NCBI GenBank assembly: GCA_965220075.1
Contig: OZ244806.1
Location: 682,001-746,000 of the forward strand
Direction of reading: 5' to 3'
Source of the DNA: G965220075 sp965220075
GTDB taxonomy: Bacteria; Chloroflexota; UBA11872
DNA length: 64,000 nt
Shown: positions 25,322-34,850 of the stretch, piece by piece
Position numbering within the stretch: the first letter of the stretch is position 1
Layout of the letters: each line of letters begins with the position of its first letter
Program-made: the position numbers and the translations under genes
Notes under the pieces: model-generated
What the model was told of the DNA's origin: nothing
The model's input: the letters and a program-made list of their open reading frames with translations, nothing else
Database searches by the model: none

Positions 25322-25339
25322 CGGCTTCCGCGGAAGCCG
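25322..25339. promoter_or_regulatory. 18-bp perfect palindrome in the rpmH leader
   Basis: CGGCTTCCGCGGAAGCCG, 11 nt upstream of the rpmH ATG. Could be an operator or a short leader hairpin; it would cover the ribosome-binding region. A GATAAG further upstream (minus strand, near 25355) is a possible -10 element. Confidence 0.4.
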
Positions 25340-25470
25340 AGCGAACCGATCTTATCATTCCGGCCTTTCGCGACGGTGCAGGATCCGGCTCCTTCTCCCC
25401 ACCGAGATAGAGGGCTGGGTTGAGGGTGTCTTCCCTTCCGCCACCCCGGCGGAAAGCTCGCCCCACTCCG

Positions 25471-26481
25471 TCACCCCCGCGGACGCGGGGGTGTGGAGTC
25501 ACATTTCAAGTGCAACGGGTAATTCCAGAAGACCTCGGCGGGGGTCTGGTAGCCGAGGCACTTGCGCGGGGTGTTGTTGTAGGCCTGGACGAGTTGCGTA
25601 AACCGCTCGTTGGGCAGGGTGGCCAGGTCGATCTTGCGGGGCAGGGAGCGGCGCAGGCGGCCGATGGCATTTTCGATGCCGCCTTTCTGCCAGGGGGCGT
25701 GGGGGTCGCAGAAGAAGGTGGCAATGCCGAGGTCATGGAGCTGGTGATGGCGCGCGAACTCGGTGCCGTTGTCGAAGGTAACGGTGCGGCGCCACTGAGG
25801 AGGCAAGGGAGCGAGGATGGAGGACAGGGCATGGGCGATGGGGTCGGCGGCTTTGCCTGTGGGACGGGCGGCGAGGAGGAGGCGGGAGTGGCGCTCGTGG
25901 AGAGTGAGGATGGCCTGGCCGTAGGTAGTGAAGAGCATGAGGTCGGCCTCCCAGTGGCCTGGAGTGCGGCGGTGGGCAACGGCTGGAGGCCGGTCGGCGA
26001 GGGGGCGGCGGTGAGCGATGAAGGAGGCGGGACTACCACCTTTGCGACCGCGCCAGCCGCGCTTGGACTTGGCGCGGGGAAGATAGTGGCGCCAGGAGTA
26101 GTCTTTCTTGCGCGCGAGCTGGGCGTAGATGAAGCGGTAGATGGACTCGTGGGAGATGAGGGGGCGGTTGGCCTGGCGAGCCAGGCGGCCGGCGACCTGC
26201 TGGGGCGACCAGCCCTGCTTGAGGCATGCGAGGACACGGTCGCGCAGTTGGGGATCGCGATCGAGGCGGGCGCCGCGCCAGCGGCGGGCGTGGGCCTGCT
26301 GATCGGCATAGCGGGGCTGGTAGCCCAGCGTGGAGGAGCCGTTGCGGGTCAGTTCTCGAGCGACGGTCGACGGCTGGCGATCCAGAGTTGCAGCAATTTG
26401 CCGGATCGAGCAGCCCGCGGCACGTAGGCGGGCAATTTCACAGCGCTCTTCAATGGTGAGGTGGGAGTAGTGGCGTCCCAT
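25471..26481 (-). CDS. IS30-family transposase
   Basis: 336 residues with an N-terminal HTH (YSHLTIEERCEIARLRAAGCSIRQIAATLDRQPSTVARELTRN), a second HTH region (WSPQQVAGRLAR, ISHESIYRFIYA), and an rve DDE catalytic core: GHWEADLML (Asp), VTFDNGTEFARH (Asp), PWQKGGIENAIGRLRR (Glu). It appears intact. The frame runs through the left terminal repeat and stops 28 nt outside it, so the last ten residues (CDSTPPRPRG) come from flanking repeat DNA. Confidence 0.96.
   Translation of the reverse strand: MGRHYSHLTIEERCEIARLRAAGCSIRQIAATLDRQPSTVARELTRNGSSTLGYQPRYADQQAHARRWRGARLDRDPQLRDRVLACLKQGWSPQQVAGRLARQANRPLISHESIYRFIYAQLARKKDYSWRHYLPRAKSKRGWRGRKGGSPASFIAHRRPLADRPPAVAHRRTPGHWEADLMLFTTYGQAILTLHERHSRLLLAARPTGKAADPIAHALSSILAPLPPQWRRTVTFDNGTEFARHHQLHDLGIATFFCDPHAPWQKGGIENAIGRLRRSLPRKIDLATLPNERFTQLVQAYNNTPRKCLGYQTPAEVFWNYPLHLKCDSTPPRPRG
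25472..25493. repeat. REP-like hairpin at the IS30 edge
   Basis: CACCCCCGC (25472-25480) and GCGGGGGTG (25485-25493) with a 4-nt loop, lying directly outside the IS30 left terminal repeat. It belongs to the same CACC-GGCGGAAGCC-GGTG family seen at 48059-48078 and 52654-52675. Confidence 0.7.
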
Positions 26482-26518
26482 GGCGATACCTCAATGAGTT
26501 GTTGCACTTCGTTTGTGA
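25499..26518 (-). mobile_element. IS30-family insertion sequence
   Basis: About 1.02 kb. Imperfect terminal inverted repeats: TCACATTTCAAGTGCAAC at 25499-25516 and, reading inward on the minus strand from 26518, TCACAAACGAAGTGCAAC. They agree except for the central three or four bases. No target duplication is obvious. The element separates the rpmH operon from citrate synthase and abuts a REP-like hairpin. Confidence 0.85.
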
Positions 26519-26649
26519 ATCTAGGGAATCTAGGCCCCCCAACCTGGAACCGCGCAGGGTTCTCGCCGGACATCCTTAGCCTGACAGGGTTATGCAAACG
26601 TCTCTACTCTGGGAGAGGGACCGGCTTGCAGGGCGTGGAGCGAAAGCGG

Positions 26650-27771
26650 CTATCCGCGCGCGTCGAGCGCGACGAACGCGCGGCCGCTGTGGCCGATGTA
26701 CTCGGCGCGCGGCCGGATCAAGCGGTTGTCGCTGAGCTGCTCGAGCACGTGCGCCGTCCACCCGCTGGTGCGGCTGACCGCGAAGAGCGGTGTGAACAGA
26801 TTGACCGGAATGCCGAGCGCGGCGTAAACGGTGGCCGAGTAGAAGTCCACGTTCGAGTTGAGCCTCTTCTCGCGCATCATCACCGACTCGACTATCGAGG
26901 AGATCTCGTACCAGTCGGCGTTGCCCGACTCTGTGCTGAGCTGGCGCGACATTTCGCGCAGGATGGTGGCGCGTGGATCGGCCGTCTTGTACACGCGGTG
27001 ACCGAATCCCATGATGAGTTCACGTTTGGCCAGCTTGCCGAGCACCCACGGCTCGGCATTGGCGGGCCGCTCGATCTCCAGCAACATCTCCATCACGCCT
27101 TGATTGGCGCCGCCGTGCAGAGGGCCTCGCAACGCGCCGATAGCGCCCGTTACGGCCGAGTGCATGTCGGAAAGCGTGGCGGCTATCACGCGGGCCGCGA
27201 AGGTGCTGGCGTTGAGCTCGTGGTCGGCCTGCAGAACCAGAGCGACATCGAGGGCGCGCACCGCCGCGGGATCGGGCTTGCACCCGCTCAGCATCTCCAG
27301 CAGGGTCGCGGCGGTCGATCCTTCGCCGGGCGCGACCGGCGTCTCCCCTTGAGCGAGCCGCGCGGAGGCGGCCACGATTACCGGCGCCTGTGCCAGCAAG
27401 CGCACCGCCTTGCGCTGATTGGCCGGCAGCGAGTTGTCACCGATGTCCGGGTCGAAAGACGCCAGCATGGAGACCGCGCTGCGCAAGGCGTCCATCGGCA
27501 CCGTGTCGGGCGGCAGACCGCGCAACATGTCGAGCACCGGCGCGGGCAGCGTGCGCGCCTTGCTTAGCTCGTCGTTCAGCTCGTCCAGCTGCCGCCTGGT
27601 GGGCAGCTCGTCGTGCCACAGCAGGTAAGCAACCTCTTCAAAGCTGACGTCGTTGGCAAGATCGAAGATGTCGATCCCGCGGTACGTGAGCTTGCCGGCC
27701 ATGCCATCGATGAAACTGACGGCGGAAGTGCCCGCGACCACTCCTTCCAGACCGCCGCTTCGCTGGGTCAT
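26650..27771 (-). CDS. gltA: Citrate synthase (or 2-methylcitrate synthase)
   Basis: Condenses oxaloacetate with acetyl-CoA (or propionyl-CoA). 373 residues, the short type-I form. Family segments: GVVAGTSAVSFIDGMAGKLTYRGIDI at the N-terminus, ADHELNASTFAARV (His), GPLHGGANQGVMEML (His), FGHRVYKTADPRA, and NVDFYSATVYAALGIP (Asp). The start ATG 27771 has GAGAGG six nt upstream; the frame is open to 27960 but that part is not conserved. Citrate versus methylcitrate specificity cannot be settled here; no prp genes are adjacent. Confidence 0.94.
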   Translation of the reverse strand: MTQRSGGLEGVVAGTSAVSFIDGMAGKLTYRGIDIFDLANDVSFEEVAYLLWHDELPTRRQLDELNDELSKARTLPAPVLDMLRGLPPDTVPMDALRSAVSMLASFDPDIGDNSLPANQRKAVRLLAQAPVIVAASARLAQGETPVAPGEGSTAATLLEMLSGCKPDPAAVRALDVALVLQADHELNASTFAARVIAATLSDMHSAVTGAIGALRGPLHGGANQGVMEMLLEIERPANAEPWVLGKLAKRELIMGFGHRVYKTADPRATILREMSRQLSTESGNADWYEISSIVESVMMREKRLNSNVDFYSATVYAALGIPVNLFTPLFAVSRTSGWTAHVLEQLSDNRLIRPRAEYIGHSGRAFVALDARG

Positions 27772-27999
27772 CGGCAACCTCTCACGGATCGCGCGGCGGC
27801 CGTGCCGCGCACGATGATTGCAAGATTCCGCACCCCTTCGCTTGCGCCGGTGAGGCGGATGTCCGCCCGCCCGCGCCAAGGTCCACCCGCGCATGGTAGC
27901 CAATTCGGGCAGCGGCGTGGATTCCGGCCGCGCCCCGGGATCACAACGGGGCGTCGTCACCGCGCGGATCCAACCGAACAGCTCTCCGCGTAAGAGCGT

Positions 28000-29409
28000 C
28001 TAGCTGCCGTCCACCGGCGGCCGCGCGCCGAAATCCGGGTTGGCGGCCTCGTACGCCGCGCCAAACTGCAGAACCCGCGCGTCGGCGTGCCGGGGTCCGA
28101 TGATCTGAAGGCCGATCGGCAGCCCGCTCTCGTTCTGCCCGGCTGGCACCGACATGCCCGGCTGGCCCGTCATGTTCAGGGGAAAGGCGTGATGGAACCA
28201 GGCGGCGCGCCACGCGTCCATCTCGCCGGGCAGGCCGGTATCGGCGTCCACCGGCAACGGGGGCGCCGTCAGCGCCGGCGTCAGGATCACGTCGAAGCGC
28301 TCGAACAGGGGCGCGAACTCGGCCCAGGCGGCGCGGCGCGCTACCGCGGCTCGCACGTACTCCGCCGCCGAGCGCCGCACTCCGGTCTCCACGATCGGGA
28401 TGAAGGAGGCGTCGGAGACGCGCCGCACTTCATCGATCCGATCTCCCAGCGCGTATCCGAACATTCCCTCGAAGAGCACCTCCCAGGGCTTGACCCAGTT
28501 GCTCAGGAAAGGAGCGACCGTCTCGACCTCACAGCCGGCGGCGCGGAAATAGCCGACGGCGGCTTCGCAGGTTTCCAAGACGCTGGCTTCCACCGGCGTC
28601 TGCCCCAGCCGGGGCGCCCAGCCGACGCGCGCGCCCGCAACCGGCGCGCGAACCACCTCCCGGTAGTCCAGGTCTTCCGAGGGAAGCGTGGCCCAATCGT
28701 GCTGGTCGGAGCCCGCGATTACGTGCATAAGCAGGGCGGCGTCCGCCACGTTGCGCGCGATTGGGCCCAGGTGAGAGATGCCGTCCAACCCCGCGGGTGT
28801 CGGCGTGTGCGCCACCCGTCCCAGCGACGGTTTCAAACCGACCAGGCCGCAGCAGCTTGCCGGGATGCGCACGGACCCGCCGCCGTCGGTGCCGAGAGCG
28901 ATCGGCGCCATGCCGGTCGCGACCGCAACGGACGATCCTCCACTGGATCCGCCGCAGGTATGCGCCCGGTTCCAGGGGTTGCGTGTGGCGGGCGCCAGCT
29001 GGCTGTGCGTGAATGCCAGATGCCCATACTCGGGCATCGCGGTCTTGCCCAGGATCACCGCACCGGCCGCGCGCAGCTTCGTAATCGCGGGCACGTCGGC
29101 GTCCGGCACTTCGCCCTCATGCAAGCGCGATCCGCGTTCGTTGGGCATGCCGCGTACGGCAAGCTGGTCTTTGACCGCAACCGGCACCCCGTGCAGCGGG
29201 CCGAGCTCCCGACCGGCGGCGCGGGCGGCGTCGGCCTGCGACGCCGCGGCGCGGGCGCCTTCCGCATCCACGAACGTGAATGCGTGCAGGTCGCCGTCCA
29301 GCGCTTCGATCCGCGCCAGTGACGCCTCCGTGACATCCGCGGCCTTGAGCTCGCCAGAGCGCATGCGCGCCGCCAGGTCGCTGGCCGTCATATAGTCGAG
29401 GTCGGACAC
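28000..29409 (-). CDS. Amidase (amidase signature family)
   Basis: Hydrolyses carboxamides by a Ser-cisSer-Lys triad. Lys lies in GVPVAVKDQLAVRG, the cis-Ser/Ser loop in CGGSSGGSSVAVATGMAPIALGTDGGGSVRIPASCCGLVGLKPS, near residues 150-200. About 469 aa from GTG 29409 (VSDLDYMTASDLAARMRSGEL), which fits the family start; ATG 29391 is an alternative. It differs from GatA in the C-terminal half and no gatB/gatC are near, so a general amidase is likelier. Divergent from the M29/NicX-like gene, with 156 nt between. Confidence 0.92.
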   Translation of the reverse strand: MSDLDYMTASDLAARMRSGELKAADVTEASLARIEALDGDLHAFTFVDAEGARAAASQADAARAAGRELGPLHGVPVAVKDQLAVRGMPNERGSRLHEGEVPDADVPAITKLRAAGAVILGKTAMPEYGHLAFTHSQLAPATRNPWNRAHTCGGSSGGSSVAVATGMAPIALGTDGGGSVRIPASCCGLVGLKPSLGRVAHTPTPAGLDGISHLGPIARNVADAALLMHVIAGSDQHDWATLPSEDLDYREVVRAPVAGARVGWAPRLGQTPVEASVLETCEAAVGYFRAAGCEVETVAPFLSNWVKPWEVLFEGMFGYALGDRIDEVRRVSDASFIPIVETGVRRSAAEYVRAAVARRAAWAEFAPLFERFDVILTPALTAPPLPVDADTGLPGEMDAWRAAWFHHAFPLNMTGQPGMSVPAGQNESGLPIGLQIIGPRHADARVLQFGAAYEAANPDFGARPPVDGS

Positions 29410-29565
29410 GGTGCTGTACCAAATCTCCCTGCGGATGCGACCGATGGCACCGGCGTGTAACGGGCGGCGTGGAATCGTACCACCGGCGCGGAACAGGACC
29501 GCCTCGGCCCTGGCGGTGAGACGAATCAACGCTCCCGCTCAGGTGAGCCAAACCCGCAACGAATC

Positions 29566-30573
29566 ATGCAGCTAGTCGAGTCACATACGCCGGCGAGTCA
29601 TCAGCCGCGCGCGCTTTCCCCCACCGAGCAGGCCGTCACCGACAGCGTCATGCGCCTCAACATGGCGGTCCAGGAGGGCGAGCGAGTCGTGATCGTGGCT
29701 GACCGCGAGACCCACGCGCTGGGCGAGCTGTTCTACGCGGGCGCCCTGCGGCACGCGCGTGACGTGCGGCTGCTGCTCATGCCGGTGGGCCAACAGCACG
29801 GCAGCGAGCCGCCCGCCGCCGTGGCCGACGCAATGAGCGCCGCGCACGTCTGCCTGCTCGTCACCTCGAAATCCCTCACCCATACACGCGCTCGGGGCGG
29901 AGCGACCGCGGCCGGGGCGCGCGTGGCCAGCATGCCCTCGCTCACGTACGAGATGGCGCTGCGAACGCTGACCGTGGATTACACCTCGATCGCGCGCACT
30001 TCCGAGCGGCTGGCGGATCGGATCACCGCCGCCGAGACCATCCACGTCAGCACGCCGGGCGGCACCGATCTACACCTCAGCGTGAAAGGCCGGCGGGCGC
30101 TGGCCGACACGGGCTTGTTCACCGCCGCGGGGTCGTTCGGCAATCTCCCCGCCGGCGAGGCCTTCGTGGCGCCCGTGGAAAGAACTGCGCACGGGATTCT
30201 GGTGGTGGACGCCGCCTCGATCGTGCCCGGCGTTCCCATGGGACCTCCCACGGTTATTCGTATCGAGGACGGGCTGGCCGTCGACGTGGAAGGCGCCGGC
30301 GCCGGCGAGCTGCTTAGCGTCTTCGCGCGGCTGGGCGACGGCGCGCGCAACGTGGCCGAGCTCGGCATCGGCACCAACCCGGCGGCGCGCCTGACGGGCA
30401 ACGTGCTCGAGAGTGAGAAAGTCGCCGGCACCGCGCACGTGGCGCTCGGGAACAACGCTCACTTTGGGGGCACGGTCGATACGCCTTTCCACAGCGACGG
30501 CGTTCTGGCGCGGCCGACCATCCGGGCGGATGGCCGCGAGATCCTACGCGACGGGGCGGCCGCCCTCGCGTAG
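29566..30573 (+). CDS. M29/NicX-like metal-dependent hydrolase
   Basis: 335 aa, related to the aminopeptidase M29/2,5-dihydroxypyridine dioxygenase (NicX) group. Supporting segments: FGNLPAGEAFVAPVE (metal-binding Glu pair), ELGIGTNPAARLTGNVLESEKVAGTAHVALGNNAHFGG, and FHSDGVLARPTIRADG with the metal-binding His/Asp. In this group the N-terminal half binds substrate and the C-terminal half holds the metal site. Whether it cleaves peptides or opens a ring is not readable. It is divergent from an amidase gene, which could suggest a shared N-containing substrate. Confidence 0.8.
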   Translation: MQLVESHTPASHQPRALSPTEQAVTDSVMRLNMAVQEGERVVIVADRETHALGELFYAGALRHARDVRLLLMPVGQQHGSEPPAAVADAMSAAHVCLLVTSKSLTHTRARGGATAAGARVASMPSLTYEMALRTLTVDYTSIARTSERLADRITAAETIHVSTPGGTDLHLSVKGRRALADTGLFTAAGSFGNLPAGEAFVAPVERTAHGILVVDAASIVPGVPMGPPTVIRIEDGLAVDVEGAGAGELLSVFARLGDGARNVAELGIGTNPAARLTGNVLESEKVAGTAHVALGNNAHFGGTVDTPFHSDGVLARPTIRADGREILRDGAAALA

Positions 30574-30796
30574 CTTTGCCGCGGCCGTGCGAGGCTGCGC
30601 GTCCGATCGAGAGCTCGAAGGAGCACAAGGCGGGCGGGCGCGCGGCTCTGGATCACCGGCTGATACAGACGCGCTGGTAAAACACGAGACGCCACTAGAA
30701 TCTCTCGCACCGCCTGCGTCACGATAAGCAATCGAACCCGAGATCGAAGCGCGGCATAGAGCGCCGCGGAAGATAAGCAGCCGGGCGCGGCGGACC

Positions 30797-31633
30797 GTGA
30801 TCGGCGCGCTGCTATGCGCGGCGGTCTTGGCCGGTGTGAGCGCGTGCACGCCGTCCTTCGGGGATGAGCCGGCTACCGTGCGAGCTCCCACGTCGACGCC
30901 TACGCCCACACCCACCTGGACTCCCATCCCGTTCGCCACTCCCACGCTCACGGCCCAGCCCGCCGCGACTAGCCCGCCGCCGTCAACCCCCACCGCCGCG
31001 GCGACCCTGGCGCCGCCAGTCGCCGAGAGCCCGGCGGCCGTCCCGCAGGACACGCCGACCGCCGCGCCGACCCCAGCGGGGCCCACGCCCTACAGCGCCG
31101 ACGATCTCAGGCGGGCTCTGCCAACCGTGGAAAGTCTCCAGCCGGACGCGGGCACCGTGGTGTCCGCGCCGGGCGACGACGGATACGACGTGCCCGCGCT
31201 GGGGCTTTCGGACCAGTTCCTCGATCCGATCGTGGTCAGGCGGGGTGAGCCGTTTCTGCTCGCCCTCGTTTTCGTCGGCCAGGCGGTGACCGAGGTTGAC
31301 GCGCTGGTGGTGAACGAGATCGTGGCCGACCTGAACGGGTTCTTGGGAACCCTGGCGGGCGGACTGGTGGCGGGCCTGCAAGACTCGGCCCGCGAGGCGG
31401 AGCTGCTGGAACTCGAAACCGTGTCCGCGCCGCTCATCGGAAGCCGATCGGCGGCCGCCCGGGCGCTCGTATCCAGCGGCGCCGATCAGTTTGAAGCGAG
31501 TGTGCGGATCGCCGAACGGGCCGGAATAGTCGGCCTTCTAATTCAGATAGCACGCGTCGCGGACGTGCAAGAACTTCTCGACTCAGACCTGATCGTGCGC
31601 AGTATTGTGGAGACGGAGGTACCGCGCGGATAG
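30797..31633 (+). CDS. Hypothetical lipoprotein with Pro/Thr-rich linker
   Basis: GTG start at 30797 gives a lipoprotein signal peptide (MIGALLCAAVLAG, lipobox VSAC). Residues about 25-100 are a low-complexity Pro/Thr/Ala linker with repeated TPTPTPTW-like units. The C-terminal 180 residues are globular (LGLSDQFLDPIVVRRGEPFLLALVFVGQAVTEVDALVV..., helical at the end). No family recognised. Likely displayed on the outer face of the membrane. Upstream of the two-component system, though 169 nt separate them. Confidence 0.7.
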   Translation: MIGALLCAAVLAGVSACTPSFGDEPATVRAPTSTPTPTPTWTPIPFATPTLTAQPAATSPPPSTPTAAATLAPPVAESPAAVPQDTPTAAPTPAGPTPYSADDLRRALPTVESLQPDAGTVVSAPGDDGYDVPALGLSDQFLDPIVVRRGEPFLLALVFVGQAVTEVDALVVNEIVADLNGFLGTLAGGLVAGLQDSAREAELLELETVSAPLIGSRSAAARALVSSGADQFEASVRIAERAGIVGLLIQIARVADVQELLDSDLIVRSIVETEVPRG

Positions 31634-31802
31634 CGCCAGAACACCCGGTGCAAGAATGCTTGCGGATCGCCCGCGTATCGCGCATGGCTGAACTGTCGGC
31701 GTCTCTGCGCACGCGCGGCCGGACCGAACGGCCGGCGCTCCTCCCGCAACCGATGCGAACCGGCTCGGCGGTGGACGCCGCTGACCGAGCGAGGCGCTGA
31801 CC

Positions 31803-32489
31803 GTGGCGCCCAGACCGCGGGTCCTGGCCGTGGACGACGACCCCGAGATCCTCGCGATGCTGCGGCGGGGCCTGGGAGTCGAAGGCTTCGATGTAAAGGC
31901 CGCCGCCGATGGGCAGGCCGCGCTGGCAGAACTGTCGCGCCAGCCGGTGGACGTCGTGGTGCTGGACGTGATGATGCCGGGCACCGACGGCCTCGAAGTG
32001 CTGCGCCGCATCCGTTCCACCAGCGATGTCCCGGTGCTTTTTCTTTCGGCGCGAGACCGCGTGCGAGACCGCGTGGCGGGGCTGGACGCCGGGGCGGACG
32101 ACTACCTGCCCAAGCCCTTCGCTTTCGGGGAGCTGGTGGCGCGGCTGCGAGCGCTTTTACGCCGCTACGCGGGCGAGCCGCACGATCAACTGGTTTTTGC
32201 CGACCTGGAGATGAATCCCGAAGCGCGTGACGTGCGGCGCGGCGGTCAGTCCGTACAGCTCACTCAAACGGAGTTCGAGCTCCTCTACAGCTTCATGCGA
32301 CAGCCCAACCGCGTGCTCACCAGGGAGATGCTGCTGGCGGCGGTCTGGGGGTTCCAGCCGGGCGGCGTCTCAAACGTCGTGGACGTGTACGTCAGCTACC
32401 TGCGCAGGAAGCTCGACGCGCATGGCGCGCAGCCTCTCATCCACACCGTCCGCGGGGTCGGCTACGTGCTGCGCGAGCCGGATCGATGA
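31803..32489 (+). CDS. OmpR/PhoB-family response regulator (MprA-like)
   Basis: Two-component DNA-binding regulator, 228 aa. Receiver domain with acidic pair VDDDPE, phospho-acceptor Asp in VVVLDVMMPGTDG, Ser/Thr and Lys in LFLSARD and PKPFAFGELVAR. C-terminal winged helix: LTQTEFELLYSFMRQPNRVLTREMLLAAVWGF and VYVSYLRRKLD, HTVRGVGYVLR. GTG start. The stop overlaps the ATG of the kinase gene, so the pair is coupled. Confidence 0.95.
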   Translation: MAPRPRVLAVDDDPEILAMLRRGLGVEGFDVKAAADGQAALAELSRQPVDVVVLDVMMPGTDGLEVLRRIRSTSDVPVLFLSARDRVRDRVAGLDAGADDYLPKPFAFGELVARLRALLRRYAGEPHDQLVFADLEMNPEARDVRRGGQSVQLTQTEFELLYSFMRQPNRVLTREMLLAAVWGFQPGGVSNVVDVYVSYLRRKLDAHGAQPLIHTVRGVGYVLREPDR

Positions 32490-33937
32490 GCATCCGGCTA
32501 AGGCTGGTCCTCTGGTACGTGATCTTCCTGGTCATCACAGTCCTCGGCTTCGGCGTGGCCTTGCACTTCCTGCTTGTCGCGCACGTCATGGGCGAGGTCG
32601 ACCGCACGCTGCGCTCTCGCAGCGACGACATCATTCGACTGTCCGAGCTGGGGGCCTCGTTCACCGGCGTACGCCCGCGCGAGGGCATCATTCTTATGCC
32701 GCCGTCCAACGAGTTTGGCGAGCCCGGCATATACGTGCAGGTTCTCGACGGCGAGGGAGTTCCCGTGATCACCTCAATCAACTTGCAGGGTCAGTCCTTG
32801 CCGGTCACCGAGGCCGCCCAGCGCGCGCTGGCGACCGGGCAGGAGGAATTTGAAACTGTCGAGCTCGCGGGAGGCTATCGGATTCGCATGTTCTCGCGGC
32901 CATTGCTGGGCAACGGCCGGGCGCAGGGTGTTTTGCAGGACGCACACTCCTTGCAGCTTGCCGATAGCACCGTAGACCGGTTTCGCAATCAGCTCATCGG
33001 CGGATCGGTCGGGGTGGTCTTGGTAGCCGCCTTAAGCGGCTGGTACCTCACGCGCAAGGCCCTGGATCCCGTCGACGCCGTCCGCCGCACGGCCGAGGCG
33101 ATCTACCGGCGCGGCGACCTGAGCCGCCGCATCGACGTGGGGCGTGGAGCTGACGAGCTCACCACCCTGGGGCGGACGTTCAACCGGATGCTGGATCGCG
33201 TCGAGCAAGGCGTGCGCGCCCAGCAGCGCTTCATCGGCGACGCCTCGCACGAGCTCAAAACGCCGCTGACGGTAATTCGCGGCAACTCCGAGCTGGCCGC
33301 GCGCGATCCGGGCGAAACTCACATCCGCGAAGCTATCGACGCGATTCAGCGCGAAGCCACCCGCATGCAGCGGGTCGTGGACGACCTCCTGGCGGTGGCT
33401 GAGCTGGACGCCGCGCCGCAGATTCAGTTCGCCGCGCTAGACGCGCGTGACCTGGCACGCCGCGTCTCCGCCGACCTCGCGGGCATCGCGGCCGCGCGCA
33501 CTATTGCCGTGTCCGGCAGTGGCGACGCCACGGTCAACGGCGACACCGAAACTCTGGAGCACGCTGTTCGCAATCTGGTCGACAACGCGATCACGGCCAC
33601 CGAATCCGATGGCCGGATCGAGATCGACGTGTCCACGATTGACGGTTCGGTCGCGCTCAGCGTGCGCGACGACGGACCCGGAATCCCCGAAGAGCACCTG
33701 TCTCACGTGTTCGAGCGCTTCTATCGGGTCGACAAGGCCCGTTCGCGCGCCCATGGCGGCACCGGGCTGGGCCTGACCATCGTCCAGAGCGTCGTCGCCG
33801 CGCACGGCGGAACGGTCACGGCGCGCAATCAAGCCGGCGGCGGCGCCGAAATCACGATCACGTTGCCCGCCGTGAGCCGGGAGATACTCGATCCGCCGTC
33901 CGACACCTCTGCCAGCGAAAATCTCACCGTTTCCTAA
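32486..33937 (+). CDS. HAMP-domain sensor histidine kinase
   Basis: 483 aa. TM1 about residues 7-33, an extracytoplasmic sensor of about 135 residues, TM2 about 172-190, HAMP, then HisKA with the phospho-acceptor His in GDASHELKTPLTVIRGNSEL and HATPase_c with N box (NLVDNAI), G1 (DDGPGIPEEH), F box (FERFYRVDKARSR) and G2 (GGTGLGLTIV). Organisation resembles MprB-type kinases that sense envelope conditions. Coupled to the response regulator by an ATGA overlap. Confidence 0.95.
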   Translation: MSIRLRLVLWYVIFLVITVLGFGVALHFLLVAHVMGEVDRTLRSRSDDIIRLSELGASFTGVRPREGIILMPPSNEFGEPGIYVQVLDGEGVPVITSINLQGQSLPVTEAAQRALATGQEEFETVELAGGYRIRMFSRPLLGNGRAQGVLQDAHSLQLADSTVDRFRNQLIGGSVGVVLVAALSGWYLTRKALDPVDAVRRTAEAIYRRGDLSRRIDVGRGADELTTLGRTFNRMLDRVEQGVRAQQRFIGDASHELKTPLTVIRGNSELAARDPGETHIREAIDAIQREATRMQRVVDDLLAVAELDAAPQIQFAALDARDLARRVSADLAGIAAARTIAVSGSGDATVNGDTETLEHAVRNLVDNAITATESDGRIEIDVSTIDGSVALSVRDDGPGIPEEHLSHVFERFYRVDKARSRAHGGTGLGLTIVQSVVAAHGGTVTARNQAGGGAEITITLPAVSREILDPPSDTSASENLTVS

Positions 33938-34026
33938 TCGCGGTCTCACAGTCCTCTCATCAAGCGTTATTAGCCTTGAGACGCAGGGTGATCAGGCTGC
34001 CTTTTGCTGGAAGAAGGCTGATCGAG

Positions 34027-34698
34027 ATGGTGACCACAGTTCCCGCGGAGCAACGTCGTCGGGTCGAGCTTGCGGATCAGTTGCGTGTGCATGGCGCCAA
34101 CGTGTCGTCCTACCGTACGGCGGATCTCGTGCTCGATCCCGCCACCGATCCGCCCCGCGCCGGCATCCTGTGTGCCGGGTCCGCCACCGTGTGGCGTCTG
34201 AGCCCGCGCGGCAAGCAACTCGCCGTCGCCTCGCTGACCGCCGGCGAGTGGTTCGAGAACCTGTTTCCCGCGTCCCGAAGCGACCGTACCTACATAGAGG
34301 CCGACTCGGCCGTAAAAGTCGCGTGGCTTCAACCGGCGGATTTCGAACGCCTGCTGCACCGGCAGCCGAAGTTTGCGCTCGACCTGCTTCGATTGCAGGT
34401 TCGACGGTTGCACAGTACCGAGACGCGAGCGAGTCAAACCGCCTTGGACAACATGGCCGGATCGGTGGCGCTGGCTATCCTGCAAATGGCCGAGCGGCAG
34501 GGCAGCACCGAGATTTCGGTGACCCACGAAGAGCTGGCGCAAAGACTCGGTACCGTGCGCGAGAGCGTCAGCCTCGCGGTGCGCACTCTGCGCCGTGCCG
34601 GCGTGGTGGCCCCCGCGGGTCGGCGCAAGCGGCTGATCTCGGTCCTCAGCTTGTCCGAGCTCTATCGATTCGTCGGACTCCCCGCGCGAGGCGTCTGA
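34027..34698 (+). CDS. Crp/Fnr-family transcriptional regulator
   Basis: 223 residues with an N-terminal cyclic-nucleotide-type beta roll (GILCAGSATVWRLSPRGKQLAVASLTAGEWFENLF) and a C-terminal Crp-type winged helix: VTHEELAQRLGTVRESVSLAVRTLRRAGVVAP. I see no Cys cluster, so an Fe-S sensor like Fnr is unlikely. Start ATG 34027 has GAAGG upstream; TTG 33976 is an in-frame alternative. Located between the kinase and threonine synthase genes, all on the plus strand. Confidence 0.88.
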   Translation: MVTTVPAEQRRRVELADQLRVHGANVSSYRTADLVLDPATDPPRAGILCAGSATVWRLSPRGKQLAVASLTAGEWFENLFPASRSDRTYIEADSAVKVAWLQPADFERLLHRQPKFALDLLRLQVRRLHSTETRASQTALDNMAGSVALAILQMAERQGSTEISVTHEELAQRLGTVRESVSLAVRTLRRAGVVAPAGRRKRLISVLSLSELYRFVGLPARGV

Positions 34699-34850
34699 GC
34701 CGAATCTCGTCGCGCCTCGCCGCGGCCGCCGGTCTCGCGCCGCTTCAGGCGCTACGTAATACTTGGTTCGGCGCCTCGTCCGGCGGACGTACGACATTGC
34801 GCATGCCGCTTGCTTGAGCTATGCGCGAAAGGACTGTCGCGCGCTCAGCC

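Noticed and set aside
25312..25498. oriC or dnaA next to rpmH
   Set aside because: No DnaA-box cluster and no dnaA coding sequence; the neighbouring gene is an IS30 transposase.
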